Both the position numbers and the translations under genes were made by a program. From an uncultured Alphaproteobacteria bacterium (lineage in GTDB: Bacteria; Pseudomonadota; Alphaproteobacteria; Rhodospirillales; Rhodospirillaceae), in contig CACGTM010000006.1 in assembly GCA_902575965.1 (NCBI GenBank), forward strand, positions 1 to 54,116: a stretch of 54,116 nt of DNA, read 5' to 3'. The notes below the pieces were generated by a model that was not told the origin of the DNA, ran no database searches, and saw nothing but the letters and a program-made list of their open reading frames with translations. Shown here in pieces: positions 1-8,548 of this stretch; position 1 is the first letter of the stretch; the number at the start of each line of letters is the position of its first letter.

Positions 1-1
1 A

Positions 2-415
2 AATGAAGGTTTGCCAGAGCCCCATCATTTTTATATTAGTTTTGATACAAAACACCCAGAGGTTTTAATTTCCAAAAAACTTTTAATGCTCTACCCTGAG
101 GAAATGCAAATTGTAATACAGCACCAATATTGGGATCTGGAAGTAAAAGAAACTTACTTTAGGGTCACACTTAGTTTTAATGGTGTAAAAGAAGAATTAA
201 CAATACCATTTTCTTCAATAAAGAATTTTTCAGATCCATATGCAGAATTTTCGTTACAGTTTGATAACAATGCAAAACATTCAGCCAAGGATTTAAATAG
301 TAATGATAAAATAAAAGATACTTCGGATAATATTGAAAAGGAAGAAGAAGAAAAAAATGATAATAGAGGAAATGATAAGAATGTAATAACCCTCGACTCT
401 TTCAGAAAAAAATAG
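2..415 (+). CDS. sspB: SspB-like ClpXP adaptor, 5'-truncated by window start
   Basis: The reading frame is open from the first bases of the window (codons from position 2), so the true start lies upstream; the TTG at 11 is an internal Leu, not a start. The visible part matches the alphaproteobacterial SspB fold: the conserved segments HHFYISFDT, YPEEMQIVIQHQYWDL and DPYAEFSLQF. A hydrophilic acidic linker follows and the protein ends ITLDSFRKK, which resembles the ClpX-binding (XB) tail of SspB. Known family role: delivery of ssrA-tagged and other substrates to ClpXP in the cytoplasm. Two further (+) genes follow closely, but no functional link is obvious. The family call is firm; only the N-terminal part is missing. 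Confidence 0.88.
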   Translation, partial: NEGLPEPHHFYISFDTKHPEVLISKKLLMLYPEEMQIVIQHQYWDLEVKETYFRVTLSFNGVKEELTIPFSSIKNFSDPYAEFSLQFDNNAKHSAKDLNSNDKIKDTSDNIEKEEEEKNDNRGNDKNVITLDSFRKK

Positions 416-427
416 TCTTACATAAAC

Positions 428-1051
428 ATGAAAGAAATAAAGTTTATAACAGAGGGAAAGGAGTCTTCTCCTGATACAATAATTCTAGCACATAGCTCAG
501 GTGCGCCAATGAATTCTGAATTTATGAATTATTTTTCAAAAAATTTGTCAAAATTAGGTTTTTTTTGTGTACGCTTTCAATTTCCATATATGACTAAACA
601 AATTATAGAAGGTAAAAAAAGTTTTCCTGACAAATTTGATATTCTAAAAAAATCATGGCTTATAGCGATTAATCATGTAAATAAAAAAGATGTTATTATT
701 GGAGGTAAATCTATGGGTGGAAGAATTGCCACACTTATTGCCAATGAAGTAAAGCCAAAGGGTGTCATCGTATTGGGGTATCCATTTTTTAACTCAAGAG
801 GTACAAATGAGAACCGGTTAAAACATTTAGAAAATATAAATACACCAACACTAATTTGCCAAGGTGAAAATGATAACTTAGGAAAAAGGTGTGAGGTAGA
901 AAAACTTCATCTATCAAAAAAAATAAATATACATTGGATTGAAAGCGCTAATCATTCATTAATACCTCCGAAAAGAACAGGTAAGACTATGAATCAATGC
1001 TGGGATAGGTGTATAGTAAGTATTAAATATTTTATAAATAGCCTAAATTGA
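428..1051 (+). CDS. Small alpha/beta-hydrolase (KANL3/Tex30-like family)
   Basis: A 207-residue alpha/beta-hydrolase without signal peptide, so probably cytoplasmic. The predicted catalytic triad is visible: nucleophile Ser in GKSMGG (after a hydrophobic strand, DVIIGGKSMGG), Asp in QGENDNLG, and His in ESANHSLIP. The N-terminal ILAHSSGAPMNS is the oxyanion-loop region typical of the COG3571/Tex30-like group of small hydrolases. Substrate unknown. It starts with ATG 12 bp after the sspB stop; the upstream bases show no strong Shine-Dalgarno, so it may be translated from the sspB transcript. Its stop is about 20 bp before the next gene. Family assignment is good; function is not inferable. Confidence 0.8.
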   Translation: MKEIKFITEGKESSPDTIILAHSSGAPMNSEFMNYFSKNLSKLGFFCVRFQFPYMTKQIIEGKKSFPDKFDILKKSWLIAINHVNKKDVIIGGKSMGGRIATLIANEVKPKGVIVLGYPFFNSRGTNENRLKHLENINTPTLICQGENDNLGKRCEVEKLHLSKKINIHWIESANHSLIPPKRTGKTMNQCWDRCIVSIKYFINSLN

Positions 1052-1070
1052 GGGACAAAACTTTGTTTTG

Positions 1071-2492
1071 ATGTTTTTGGATATGGATAATTATTATACA
1101 AATAGACGAGATTTTTTTTCCGGTATTGCTGCAGCAAGCTTAGGTGTCTTAACGGAAAATTTAATTAGTAGTAAGAATGCAATGGCAAACTGGGGACTTA
1201 TAGCACCAGGTGCGGTCCCTGATGAAAATTTTGATGGTAGAAGTTTAGTAAATAAGCCACGTGCCTATGAGATAATGGATAGAGAGAATATTGATGCAAT
1301 TGTTGCTTTAAATCCCGTTAATGTTTTTTATTTAGGTAATTATTTCTCATATGAACTTCAAAAACTAAGAGCCATTCCGAGTTTTGCAGTGATGCCAAGA
1401 GACGAAAACAAACCTATAATATTAATAATATCATCATCTGATTTATGGTTTATAGCTAATGGTGACAGAGAGTATCCTGAAATAATTCCTTACAGTGCTC
1501 CACAAAGTTGGGAGCAGTATCATGATCCTGAAATATGGTCCCAAGAACCTGAGGCCCTCCAAGGAATGAGAAATTTTCCTCAAATAAGTCAATTGACTGA
1601 AATAGAAAAAGGATGGCTTGAAATTGAGAACAGGTTCAAAAACACTAAGTCCCCCACCCCGGAATGGGCACTGGTCAAAGCTCTAAAGGAGTCTGGTGTT
1701 ATAAATGGTCGAATTGCAGTAGATGATATGCGCATTAAAGAAATACTAAACACCCTAGATGTTTCATCTATAGAATGCCTTCCTGGTGACAATACTTTTC
1801 GAAAAATACGCATGGTTAAGTCTGAGGTAGAACTAAAACATATGAGGACGATTGCCAAAGCAAATCAAAAAGCATGCATGGCTATGCTCTCAAAAATTGA
1901 AATAGGCATGGATAAAAACGAAATAGATAAAATGTTTTTAGTCGAAACCGCAAAAAATCATGCAAAAGCAATGTGGCTTGCAATTGGAACTATAGGTGGC
2001 TTTATTGATGGAAAAGTCGTCGAAGGAAGACCCATGATGGTTGATGCTGTAAGTCAAATTAACTTTTATCACGGTGATTTTGGTAGAACATGGTGCATTG
2101 GTGAACCAAGAAAAGACCTGTTAGACAGAGTGAAAATTCTAAAGGCCGGGGCAGAAGTTGCACATAATTATATTAAGCCAGGAGTGAAATATTCAGAATT
2201 AAGAAAACACGTTTCAGAAGCAATAGCTAAGATAAATACGGCACCATCAGGAACAATATTTGGACCAAGCCCTCACTCTGTCGGCCTTCAACATACTGAT
2301 CAACCATATAGAGATGGCCTACCATTTCAAGTTAATGATGATCTTGAATTTGAAGAAAACATGACACTAACTGTTGATATGCCATCACTTGAACCAGGAT
2401 GGGGAGGAGCACATCTAGAAGACCTGATAGTTGTCAAAAAAAATGGTATTGAACCATTATCAGAAATTGATAATCCACTCGTAATAATTTAG
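1071..2492 (+). CDS. M24 (aminopeptidase P/creatinase-like) protein with Tat signal
   Basis: About 473 residues with an N-terminal twin-arginine motif (NRRDFFSG) and a hydrophobic stretch, so probable Tat export to the periplasm. The C-terminal half is the M24 pita-bread fold. Expected metal ligands: Asp in MMVDAV, Asp 11 residues later in YHGDFGRT, His in HSVGLQH, an Asp in LTVDMPS where aminopeptidase P has Glu, and Glu in AHLEDLIV. The N-terminal part (VNVFYLGNYFS) resembles the creatinase N-domain. Tat export fits cytoplasmic loading of metal before transport. Start is uncertain: TTG 1068, ATG 1071 and ATG 1083 are all in frame and all precede the RR motif. It converges on ligA with a 9-bp gap and no visible terminator. 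It could be a peptidase, amidinohydrolase or ectoine-hydrolase-like enzyme; the substrate is unknown. Confidence 0.8.
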   Translation: MFLDMDNYYTNRRDFFSGIAAASLGVLTENLISSKNAMANWGLIAPGAVPDENFDGRSLVNKPRAYEIMDRENIDAIVALNPVNVFYLGNYFSYELQKLRAIPSFAVMPRDENKPIILIISSSDLWFIANGDREYPEIIPYSAPQSWEQYHDPEIWSQEPEALQGMRNFPQISQLTEIEKGWLEIENRFKNTKSPTPEWALVKALKESGVINGRIAVDDMRIKEILNTLDVSSIECLPGDNTFRKIRMVKSEVELKHMRTIAKANQKACMAMLSKIEIGMDKNEIDKMFLVETAKNHAKAMWLAIGTIGGFIDGKVVEGRPMMVDAVSQINFYHGDFGRTWCIGEPRKDLLDRVKILKAGAEVAHNYIKPGVKYSELRKHVSEAIAKINTAPSGTIFGPSPHSVGLQHTDQPYRDGLPFQVNDDLEFEENMTLTVDMPSLEPGWGGAHLEDLIVVKKNGIEPLSEIDNPLVII

Positions 2493-2501
2493 CCTTACTC
2501 A

Positions 2502-4601
2502 TCAAGACTTTACTATTTTTCTAAAATCTTCTTCAGTAATTATACTTATATTCATTTTTTTTGCTTTATCATACTTACTTCCTGGATCTTTACCTAAAAT
2601 CAGGAAATCAGTTTTTTTGCTTATGCTGTTAGTTATATTTGCTCCATGTTGTAAGGCATAATTTCTTGCTTCATCTCGTGTCATTGTTGTTAAAGCCCCA
2701 GTAAAGACAATTATTTTATTTGTTATAGGCGATAAACTTATATTAGCATCCTCAAAATTAATAATTTTTACTTCCCGTAATAAACCCTTAATTATATTAA
2801 TATTGGCAAGATCTGAAAAAAAAGAATTAATATCTTTAGCGATAGTATCTCCAATTCCATCTATGAGTTTGATTTTATTGATTACATCATCACTTAAATT
2901 ATTATCTATTTTTATGTTTGGTAAATTATCAGGTGTTTTAAAATATTTTGCGAGCAAAAGAGCAGTATTTCTTCCAACTTGTGGAATTCCAAGTGAAAAC
3001 AAAAATCTGTCAAATGAGATTTCCCTTTTCAAATTAATACTATCAAACAAATTCTTGATAGATCGCTTTCCCCATCCGTCAAGATTTCTTAATCTAGAGC
3101 TATCACTTCTATCTCTCTTCTCAAGAGTAAAAATTTCTACGGGATTATTTATAAGTCCTAACTTATAAAAATTTTGGATATTTTTTCCACCCAAACCTTC
3201 AATATCAAATGCATTTCTTGAAACAAAATGTTTTAAACTCTCAATAACTTGGGCTGGGCAGGACAGACCCGCGACACATCGTCTTACTGCTTCACCTTTT
3301 TTACGAATTGCAACTGACCCACACTCTGGGCAACTTGTAGGAAACTTAAATTTAATATTACTTTTTTTTCTTTTCTCTAAAATAACTGCTGTTACTTTTG
3401 GAATAACATCTCCCGCACGCTGAATGTATACGTAGTCATTTACTCTTATATCCTTTCTAAAGATTTCATCTTCATTATGAAGGGTTGCATTAGATACTAA
3501 AACGCCACCAACAAAAACAGGATTAAGTCGCGCAACAGGAGTTAGAACACCGGTTCTACCAATTTGAATATCTATAGATTTTATTTTTGTTTGCACTTCT
3601 TCTGCTGGATATTTATGAGCTACAGCCCATCTTGGTGATCTACTTTGAAACCCGATAATATTCTGAGAATCAATATCATTTACCTTATATACAACACCAT
3701 CAGTTTCATAATCTAAAGAATCTCTTTTTTTTAGGATCTCTTTGTAGGATTTAATTATCTCTGCTGGAGACTCACAAATAAAATTTAAGGAGTTGACAGG
3801 ACAGCCCCATGACTCAAGATACCTTAAATATTCTTCCTGACTTCTCCAAAGCAATGGTTCAGCTTGCCCCCATGTATAGCAATATAAATTTAACAAGCTT
3901 AAAAGATCGGGGTCAGGGTTAATGTGTCTTACAATTCCAGAAGTTGCATTTCTAGAATTAGAAAAAGCTTTTTCATCTCTGCTTATTTTAATTTTATTAA
4001 TATTCTTAAAGTTCTTTCTTTTAATAAATACTTCTCCCCGAATGTCTATCAAATCTGGCACTTTTATTTTTTTATTTAAAAACTTTGGCATGTCGCCAAT
4101 TAACTTAATACTCTCTGTAATATCTTCTCCCTCTTTACCGTCCCCCCTTGTAGAAGCAGATATAAGTTTTCCATTTTTATATTTTGCAGAAAAAGAGACA
4201 CCATCAACCTTGGGTTCAATGAAGATTTTTATTGAGCTACTAGTATTTTTTTTTAAAAGTTTTTTTATTCTAGTAAGAAAAGTCTCTACTTCATCATATT
4301 CAAATATATTATCTAATGATAGCATTGGTGATTTATGGATAACTTTATCGAATGTATTTGATGGTTTTGACCCAACTCTTTTAGTAGGACTATCCTTCCT
4401 AACTAATTTCTTAAATTTCTTTTCTATTAATATGTTTCTTTGCCTGAGAAGGTCATATTCACTATCAGAAATTAATGAACTATTGTTCTCATAATAAGAA
4501 ATATCATATTTTTTTATTAGATTAGATAGCCTCTCTAATTCCATTTTTGCTTCATCTTCAGTTAGGTCACTGACATGAATAATTGAGGTCATATCAGGCA
4601 A
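2502..4601 (-). CDS. ligA: NAD-dependent DNA ligase LigA
   Basis: Seals nicks in duplex DNA during replication and repair using NAD+. At 699 residues it has the full domain set: N-terminal Ia domain (EYDLLRQR), adenylation domain with the active-site lysine in EPKVDGVSFS, the downstream ATRNATSG-type region (SNSRNATSGIVRH), OB fold, a four-Cys zinc finger (CPECG then C-x5-C), helix-hairpin-helix repeats (DGIGDTIAKDI) and a C-terminal BRCT domain (IVFTGALTTMTRDEA). It is last in the long (-) run. TTG 4601 and ATG 4592 are both possible starts. The AGAAGG inside the end of recN sits about 11 nt before the TTG, so I kept the longer form. It ends 9 bp from the convergent M24 gene. Confidence 0.97.
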   Translation of the reverse strand: MPDMTSIIHVSDLTEDEAKMELERLSNLIKKYDISYYENNSSLISDSEYDLLRQRNILIEKKFKKLVRKDSPTKRVGSKPSNTFDKVIHKSPMLSLDNIFEYDEVETFLTRIKKLLKKNTSSSIKIFIEPKVDGVSFSAKYKNGKLISASTRGDGKEGEDITESIKLIGDMPKFLNKKIKVPDLIDIRGEVFIKRKNFKNINKIKISRDEKAFSNSRNATSGIVRHINPDPDLLSLLNLYCYTWGQAEPLLWRSQEEYLRYLESWGCPVNSLNFICESPAEIIKSYKEILKKRDSLDYETDGVVYKVNDIDSQNIIGFQSRSPRWAVAHKYPAEEVQTKIKSIDIQIGRTGVLTPVARLNPVFVGGVLVSNATLHNEDEIFRKDIRVNDYVYIQRAGDVIPKVTAVILEKRKKSNIKFKFPTSCPECGSVAIRKKGEAVRRCVAGLSCPAQVIESLKHFVSRNAFDIEGLGGKNIQNFYKLGLINNPVEIFTLEKRDRSDSSRLRNLDGWGKRSIKNLFDSINLKREISFDRFLFSLGIPQVGRNTALLLAKYFKTPDNLPNIKIDNNLSDDVINKIKLIDGIGDTIAKDINSFFSDLANINIIKGLLREVKIINFEDANISLSPITNKIIVFTGALTTMTRDEARNYALQHGANITNSISKKTDFLILGKDPGSKYDKAKKMNISIITEEDFRKIVKS

Positions 4602-4605
4602 TTTT

Positions 4606-6282
4606 TTATTTTCCTTCTAAAAGATTTAATGCAGCTGCGCGCGCCTCATCTGTTACTTCTAACCCGGAAAGCATTCTTGCTATTTCTTCTTCTCTATCAG
4701 AATTATCCAAGTGCTTTGCTGATGTTACTTTTATATTATTTTTATTGATTTTAAATACATGCCAATGGCTAGCTCCAACTGCGGCAACCTGGGGTGAATG
4801 CGTAACAACGAGGATTTGTATGTTATTTGACAACTTAAGCAACCGCTCCCCAACTGCCCTCGCAGTTGAACCTCCAATGCCTGAGTCAACTTCATCAAAA
4901 ATCATTGTTACGGCCGGAATAGAGTCTACAAGAATTAATTTAAGCGATAGTAAAAACCTTGAAAGCTCTCCACCAGAAGCAATTTTACTTAATGAATTAA
5001 AAGGCATTCCCTTGTTGGTAGAGACTTCAAAAAGGACCCTGTCTTTACCTAATGACGACCATTCATTCTCTGGAAGATCACCAATTGTTACACGAAACCT
5101 TGTTTCATCTAACTTTAGCGGTTTTAATTCGTTTACAATTAATTTCTCCAATTTACTTGCTGAAACTCTCCTAAACCCCCTAAGTATTTCTATTTCCTTA
5201 AGATAAATTGATCGATAATTCTTCTCTTCATTCTCTAAAACTTTAATCTCGTTAGTTTTATCTTCAAGAGAATCCAGTCGTGACCTTAGCTTATTTAGAA
5301 ACACTGGTAGATCATCAACACTAACATTATGCTTACGAGCTTCTCCCTTCAGTGCAAAAAGACGCTCCTCAGCATCCTGGAGTTCTCTCGGGTCTAGATC
5401 AATATCAACTGATATTTTTTGGATAAGAGATTTGAATTCATCATATTCTATAAGGGTTCTCTCCAAAGAATTACATATTTCATCAAAACTTCCCTTAAGA
5501 CTTTTAGATAAGACATTGAACTGATTGTAAACATCTTGAATATTTTTTTCAAAATTATTATCTTGGATTAGCATTTTACGTGCAGCGTTTATAGCCGTAA
5601 CAATCTTCTCCTTATTCCTAAGGAATGATCTCTTTGCAACTAAGCTTTCCTCATCCCCCTCAGATGGTGATAAACTCTCTATTTTACTTATAGACTTAAT
5701 TAAGAAGTCTCTCTCATCCTTTATATCAATTGCATCTTCTTTATATTTTGTTAACTTCTTTACAGAAGAACTCCAGTTATTCCATGCATTTGAACAAGAT
5801 AAAAGGTTATTTCCTTTATCATTTATCTCCATGAACTTATCAAGAAAAGATATATGTGTTTTTTCATTTATTAAACCATGGGACTCGAATTGACCTAAAA
5901 TTTCTACAAGCGTCTCACCAATTTTTTTTAAAAAAGTTATACTGACTTGACTGTCGTTAATGTAAGCACTCCCCCTACCTTCTTTATTTAGTACTCTTCT
6001 TAAAATTAAATGATTACTATCAAATAAATAATCATTATCACTAAGGATTTTATGAACAACATGTTTAGGTTTTATTTCAAAAACAGCTACAACTTCAAGC
6101 CTCTCCGAATAAGGACCAATAAGATTAATGTTTCCCCTTGAGCCAAGGGCTAAAGAAATTGAGTCTAATAGGATAGATTTTCCAGCACCTGTTTCACCAG
6201 TAAAAACATTAAGCCCGTTATCAAAACTTAAAGATAAGCTCTCAATTAAAACAACATTTTTTATCGAAAGTTCTAAAAGCAT
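4606..6282 (-). CDS. recN: DNA repair protein RecN
   Basis: SMC-like ATPase of recombinational double-strand-break repair. The 558 residues show Walker A GETGAGKS at residues 29-36, a long central coiled coil with many charged heptads (about residues 150-350), the ABC-type signature SGGELSRF, Walker B MIFDEVDSGIGG and the H-loop region VVTHSPQVAA. Length is typical. It starts with ATG at 6282, 12 bp after bamD, and is followed 4 bp later by ligA. The bamD-recN-ligA order is common in alphaproteobacteria, which supports all three calls. No LexA-type operator was recognised upstream; the gene seems to depend on read-through from the cell-envelope cluster. Confidence 0.96.
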   Translation of the reverse strand: MLLELSIKNVVLIESLSLSFDNGLNVFTGETGAGKSILLDSISLALGSRGNINLIGPYSERLEVVAVFEIKPKHVVHKILSDNDYLFDSNHLILRRVLNKEGRGSAYINDSQVSITFLKKIGETLVEILGQFESHGLINEKTHISFLDKFMEINDKGNNLLSCSNAWNNWSSSVKKLTKYKEDAIDIKDERDFLIKSISKIESLSPSEGDEESLVAKRSFLRNKEKIVTAINAARKMLIQDNNFEKNIQDVYNQFNVLSKSLKGSFDEICNSLERTLIEYDEFKSLIQKISVDIDLDPRELQDAEERLFALKGEARKHNVSVDDLPVFLNKLRSRLDSLEDKTNEIKVLENEEKNYRSIYLKEIEILRGFRRVSASKLEKLIVNELKPLKLDETRFRVTIGDLPENEWSSLGKDRVLFEVSTNKGMPFNSLSKIASGGELSRFLLSLKLILVDSIPAVTMIFDEVDSGIGGSTARAVGERLLKLSNNIQILVVTHSPQVAAVGASHWHVFKINKNNIKVTSAKHLDNSDREEEIARMLSGLEVTDEARAAALNLLEGK

Positions 6283-6294
6283 AAATAATTATCC

Positions 6295-7125
6295 CTACCA
6301 AAACTTCCACCACTGTTTCTTTTCGAGTAAATCATTTTTATTAGCTTTTTGAATTTTTTTGCCTTCTTTATAAATTAGAGAATATGCATCATTATACCAT
6401 TCACTACCTGGATAATTAAAACCTAGAACAGATGCAGATTTAGATGCCTGTTCAGACAGTCCAAGAATAGAATATAACTCAACTAATCTGTATAAAGCCT
6501 CAGGGGAATGAGTAGTATCACCATATTGGTTTATTACTCTTTCAAATCTATTTATAGCTGCTAGATAATGCCTTCTTTCAATGTAGAATCGTCCAACAGC
6601 CATTTCTTTTCCTGCCAGATGATCTCTAGTTAAATCAATCTTTAAATTTGCATCTCTTGCATATGAGCTTTCTGGAAAACGGGTAACTATATCTTGAAGA
6701 GAAATCAGTGCCCTTTCCGTCATATCTTGATCTCTTTCTACGTCAGATATTTGCTCGTAGTAACATAGAGCTTTTAAATAGTAGGCATAAGCTACATCTC
6801 TATTTCCTGGATGAACTTGAATGAATCTATCAAGAGCTGCAATAGAGTCCTCATACTTGTTATTCATGTATAATGAATAAGCAGACATCAATTTAGACTT
6901 TGTCGCCCAAACTGAATAAGGATGTTGCCTTTCTATTTCATCAAAATATATAGCTGCATCTCTATATCTCTTACTCTCTAAATATTCTGAAGCCTGAGTA
7001 TAAATTTCATAAACTGTTAATTCACGATATTCTATTTCATCGTTTGATGAACACGAATATAAAGGAATTGAAAAGAATAAGATTAATAGGTACCTAGTTA
7101 AAGGAGAATAAAGATTATGATGCAT
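6295..7125 (-). CDS. bamD: Outer-membrane assembly lipoprotein BamD
   Basis: Essential lipoprotein of the BAM complex that inserts beta-barrel proteins. The 276 residues begin with a lipoprotein signal (hydrophobic YLLILFFSIPLYS) ending at lipobox Cys25, followed by SSNDE. Tetratricopeptide repeats fill the rest (AAIYFDEIERQHPYS, AALDRFIQVHPGN, LISLQDIVTRFPESS, AINRFERVINQYGD), as in the BamD/ComL family, and the C-terminus has SEWYNDAY. The ATG at 7125 is the only Met near the signal; an AGAGGA just upstream is closer to it than ideal. It lies 70 bp downstream of lpxC and 12 bp upstream of recN. Confidence 0.93.
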   Translation of the reverse strand: MHHNLYSPLTRYLLILFFSIPLYSCSSNDEIEYRELTVYEIYTQASEYLESKRYRDAAIYFDEIERQHPYSVWATKSKLMSAYSLYMNNKYEDSIAALDRFIQVHPGNRDVAYAYYLKALCYYEQISDVERDQDMTERALISLQDIVTRFPESSYARDANLKIDLTRDHLAGKEMAVGRFYIERRHYLAAINRFERVINQYGDTTHSPEALYRLVELYSILGLSEQASKSASVLGFNYPGSEWYNDAYSLIYKEGKKIQKANKNDLLEKKQWWKFW

Positions 7126-7184
7126 ATCCTCTGGCCAAAGTTAATACTCGATTTTGATTTATACCATGAATATCTTATTTATTA

Positions 7185-7202
7185 AGGTTGTATTTTCAAC
7201 CT
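7185..7202. terminator. Weak hairpin overlapping the lpxC stop
   Basis: Arms AGGTTG and CAACCT (6 bp) flank a 6-nt loop and overlap the lpxC stop codon. No U-tract follows on the (-) strand, so this is at most an attenuator or mRNA 3' structure between lpxC and bamD, and it may be chance. Confidence 0.2.
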
Positions 7203-8191
7203 ATAGCCTGAATTTTTTGTTCTGTCTTTGTAAATTCTGAAATATTTGATAGAATTTGAGATGAGTCAACTAGCTCCCAATTGCTGTTATCAGCAAATAC
7301 TTTCCTGAGGAGATTAGCAGTATCTGCATGACTTGAGCAAATACCATAGAAATGTCCAATTAACTGATAGCCCGTTAAATAAAGATCACCTACTGCGTCT
7401 AAAGCCTTGTGATGAACAAATTCTTGGTCGTGTCTTAGGCCATCCTCATTTAGTATTCTCCCAGAGTCGACAACAATTGCATTATCTAAACTACCACCCC
7501 GGGCCAAGCCCGCTTCTCTTAATGCAGTTACATCAGATAAAAAACCAAAAGTCCTCGCTTTGCTTATTTTATTTAAAAATTCGTTTTTGTTCATTTCGAA
7601 TTGGCATGATTGCTTTCCTACAGCTGGTGCAGAAAAATTTATAAAAAATTCAACTGTTAGGCCACCCTCTCCCGGATTGAGACCAACTTCTTTGTTGCCA
7701 TTCTTGTAGACTACTGGTTTTAGAATACGAAGGTATTTTCTTTTAGCACGTTGCATCTCTATACCTGCACACTCAATTAGAAATATAAAAGGTGATGCAC
7801 TTCCATCCATTGCGGGTATTTCGGGGCCATTAACTTCAACAACAACATTATCTATCTGTTTTGCATAAAATGCTGCAAGTAAATGTTCAACTGTAGCTAC
7901 ACTTACACCGTTTTTAGCAGAAATTACTGTACACATTCTGCTGTCAGAGATATTACTCCAATTTGCCCTTATCTCTTTGCCTCCACCTATTAAATCAACC
8001 CTTTTGAAAATAATGCCTGTATTTGAACTCGCTGGAACTAGATTAATTGAAACTGGCACTCCAGAGTGAAGTCCTATACCGCTGCATGAAATAGGTGCAG
8101 ATATAGTATTTTGATAACAATAATTACGATTTTTCTTATTTATACTGGATAAAGTTTGTATCCAGCTTTTATTGCTGACGCCAGAGGCCAT
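7196..8191 (-). CDS. lpxC: UDP-3-O-acyl-N-acetylglucosamine deacetylase LpxC
   Basis: Zinc amidase of the committed step in lipid A synthesis, in the cytoplasm. The 331 residues show GIGLHSGV, the first zinc His in VEHLLAAFY (His103), the NGPEIPAMDGSA segment, the HHKALDAVGDL motif carrying the other zinc ligands (HKxxD), and the catalytic His in GHFYGICSSHADTA. The N-terminus is about 24 residues longer than in E. coli. ATG 8191 has GGTGA at suitable spacing upstream. Its presence means the organism makes lipid A, consistent with bamD next door. The 357-bp upstream gap with palindromes suggests its own promoter rather than only read-through from ftsZ. Confidence 0.97.
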   Translation of the reverse strand: MASGVSNKSWIQTLSSINKKNRNYCYQNTISAPISCSGIGLHSGVPVSINLVPASSNTGIIFKRVDLIGGGKEIRANWSNISDSRMCTVISAKNGVSVATVEHLLAAFYAKQIDNVVVEVNGPEIPAMDGSASPFIFLIECAGIEMQRAKRKYLRILKPVVYKNGNKEVGLNPGEGGLTVEFFINFSAPAVGKQSCQFEMNKNEFLNKISKARTFGFLSDVTALREAGLARGGSLDNAIVVDSGRILNEDGLRHDQEFVHHKALDAVGDLYLTGYQLIGHFYGICSSHADTANLLRKVFADNSNWELVDSSQILSNISEFTKTEQKIQAIG

Positions 8192-8254
8192 ATTTCACCG
8201 TTCAAAATCTAATATTATAAATACCGAGGCACAAAGTAGCGTCCGGATTATCAT

Positions 8255-8267
8255 GAAGATTATCTTC
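8255..8267. promoter_or_regulatory. Operator-like palindrome upstream of lpxC
   Basis: GAAGAT-T-ATCTTC is a perfect 6-bp inverted repeat around one central base, 64 bp upstream of the lpxC start and just downstream (in lpxC sense) of the long hairpin. Position suits an operator or leader structure; the regulator is unknown. Confidence 0.3.
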
Positions 8268-8276
8268 TCCACTAGT

Positions 8277-8314
8277 AAACCCTCAATTTGCATTGTCGCA
8301 GATTGTAAGGGTTT
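8277..8314. other. Long stem-loop between ftsZ and lpxC
   Basis: An outer stem AAACCCT/AGGGTTT continues, after a 2-nt bulge, into an inner stem CAATTTGC/GCAGATTG (7 Watson-Crick pairs plus one G-T) closed by a 6-nt loop: about 15 pairs. Neither side is followed by a T-tract, so it does not look like an ordinary intrinsic terminator. On the (-) strand a TTGTCA hexamer overlaps its first arm and GACAAT lies 16 bp on, so an lpxC promoter may be embedded in it. Confidence 0.5.
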
Positions 8315-8548
8315 GACAAGGAAAAGTTTTATAAAAGTTACTCACATATATCAATTCTTAATATCCTCTAAATATATAAACTTCATACCATAATATGAAA
8401 AAAATTTTATGAGACTTAGTTTATATTTAACCAAAACTGAGAACAAAAAGGTCATCTATAATCTGTCCAACCACATTATAAGCGTATAAGTCATTGATTT
8501 TCTTATTTAAAATTTTTATAAACTCATGAAGCTTAATGATAAGATTAA

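Larger units (their letters stand above)
8192..8548. other. ftsZ-lpxC intergenic region, no gene
   Basis: This 357-bp stretch is the largest break in the dcw run. No convincing ORF is seen; the one short (+) frame here starts inside antisense lpxC. It holds a 13-nt palindrome (8255-8267) and a long hairpin (8277-8314), both upstream of lpxC. The rest is AT-rich with no classical U-tract terminator. It most likely carries the lpxC promoter and leader. Confidence 0.6.

Noticed and set aside
3922-4494. 190-residue (+) ORF opposite ligA
   Set aside because: Antisense shadow of a clearly conserved ligase; hydrophobic low-complexity translation with no RBS or family motif.
4583-5206. 207-residue (+) ORF opposite recN
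   Set aside because: Shadow of recN; the real frame carries RecN motifs.
8172-8393. 73-residue (+) ORF in the ftsZ-lpxC gap
   Set aside because: Starts inside antisense lpxC, lacks an RBS and covers the hairpin; no recognisable protein.
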